Of a stretch of DNA of 6,972 nucleotides, positions 6,656 through 6,972 are shown piece after piece. The stretch lies in the NCBI GenBank assembly GCA_030618325.1, contig JAUXDP010000168.1, forward strand, positions 1-6,972, given 5' to 3'. Every line of letters starts with the position of its first letter. The first letter of the stretch is position 1. The notes below the pieces were generated by a model, which saw only the letters and a list, made by a program, of their open reading frames with translations, was not told where the DNA came from and made no database searches. The position numbers and the translations under genes were made by a program. The stretch is from Methylococcaceae bacterium (GTDB taxonomy: Bacteria > Pseudomonadota > Gammaproteobacteria > Methylococcales > Methylomonadaceae).

Positions 6656-6922
6656 TTAATTAACAATATAAGCTAACAACGGATTCTTAAATAGTACGAT
6701 GAGTATGATGACCAGGCAGTAAATAGCCAGTGATTCAATCATCGCCAGACCTATAAACAGGGTGCGCATGATGGACCGCTCTGCTTCTGGTTGTCTGGCC
6801 AAAGCCTCTAACGCACTGTTAATAGCTTTACCCATCGCCAGCGCTGGACCTAGTACGCCAATGGCTATACCGAGTACGGCAGCAATGGTTGAACCTAAAA
6901 CTATCATGGTTATATCTGTCAT
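6656..6922 (-). CDS. atpE: N-type ATPase c subunit (rotor ring)
   Basis: An 88-residue hairpin of two membrane helices (about 5-35 and 52-82) joined by the polar loop ARQPEA (42-47), which contacts gamma and epsilon. Many copies make the ion-carrying ring of Fo. The essential carboxylate is E63 in the second helix, in the context MIESLAIY, so S64 and Y68 of the sodium-type motif are present. However, the first-helix position that is Gln in the Ilyobacter sodium ring is Met here (M30, in GPALAMGK), and the Thr after the Ser is Leu (L65). Ion choice is therefore uncertain; see findings. The ATG lies 2 bases after the a-subunit stop and has AGGA 6 bases upstream, inside the end of the a gene. 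Length is slightly above the 75-89 norm for c subunits without N-terminal extension. Confidence 0.93.
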   Translation of the reverse strand: MTDITMIVLGSTIAAVLGIAIGVLGPALAMGKAINSALEALARQPEAERSIMRTLFIGLAMIESLAIYCLVIILIVLFKNPLLAYIVN

Positions 6923-6924
6923 AA

Positions 6925-6972
6925 TTATTCCTGTGAATTTAATTGCTGGGATTGCATTGCGCCGGCCAGATA
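6925..6972 (-). CDS. atpB: ATPase a subunit, C-terminal end (partial)
   Basis: Only the last 15 codons and the TAA stop (6925-6927) are inside the window. They read YLAGAMQSQQLNSQE, a short polar tail following what should be the last membrane helix of the a subunit, the stator half of the proton or sodium channel. Identity rests mainly on position directly before the c gene, with a 2-base gap, as in N-type and most other F-type operons. The YLAGAM start fits the end of the last helix. The functional part, including the conserved Arg, is off the right edge. Confidence 0.7.
   Translation of the reverse strand, partial: YLAGAMQSQQLNSQE

Overview
All well-supported genes lie on the minus strand, so the window reads right to left. 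The right half (about 3573-6972) is the distal part of an F-type ATPase operon in the order a (last codons only), c, b, alpha, gamma. The genes are tightly packed or overlapping, and there is no separate delta gene between b and alpha. This order, the divergent long b subunit, the short divergent gamma and the c subunit with an ES-x-x-x-Y motif match the accessory 'N-type' ATPase (N-ATPase) operon, usually written atpDCQRBEFAG, rather than a housekeeping atpIBEFHAGDC operon. Beta, epsilon, AtpQ and AtpR would be expected beyond the right edge.

The left half (about 348-3000) is a separate two-gene unit on the same strand. The first gene is a phenylacetate-CoA ligase-like adenylate-forming enzyme. 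Its end overlaps the start of a SufS-type (class II) cysteine desulfurase that keeps all the main catalytic residues. No Suf or Isc partners are visible. The pairing of an acyl-adenylating enzyme with a sulfur-mobilising PLP enzyme suggests a specialised pathway, possibly one that puts sulfur on a carboxylate, but the product cannot be told from this window.

The two units are separated by about 570 bases (3001-3572) without a convincing gene. This stretch holds a strong LexA/SOS-box-like palindrome, a 9-bp inverted repeat, and a segment (about 3070-3351) with opposed short ORFs on both strands that looks like a non-coding dispersed element or remnant. The left edge (1-347) has no convincing gene; it holds a hairpin flanked by A7 and T8 that could terminate transcription from both sides.

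The organism is probably a Gammaproteobacterium or related Proteobacterium of moderate to low GC. This rests on the N-ATPase operon, the LexA-box style and the general protein flavour, and is only a weak inference. As far as the sequence shows, the two gene units are functionally unrelated. Together they look like accessory genome: an N-ATPase is typically carried in addition to the main ATP synthase and spreads by lateral transfer.
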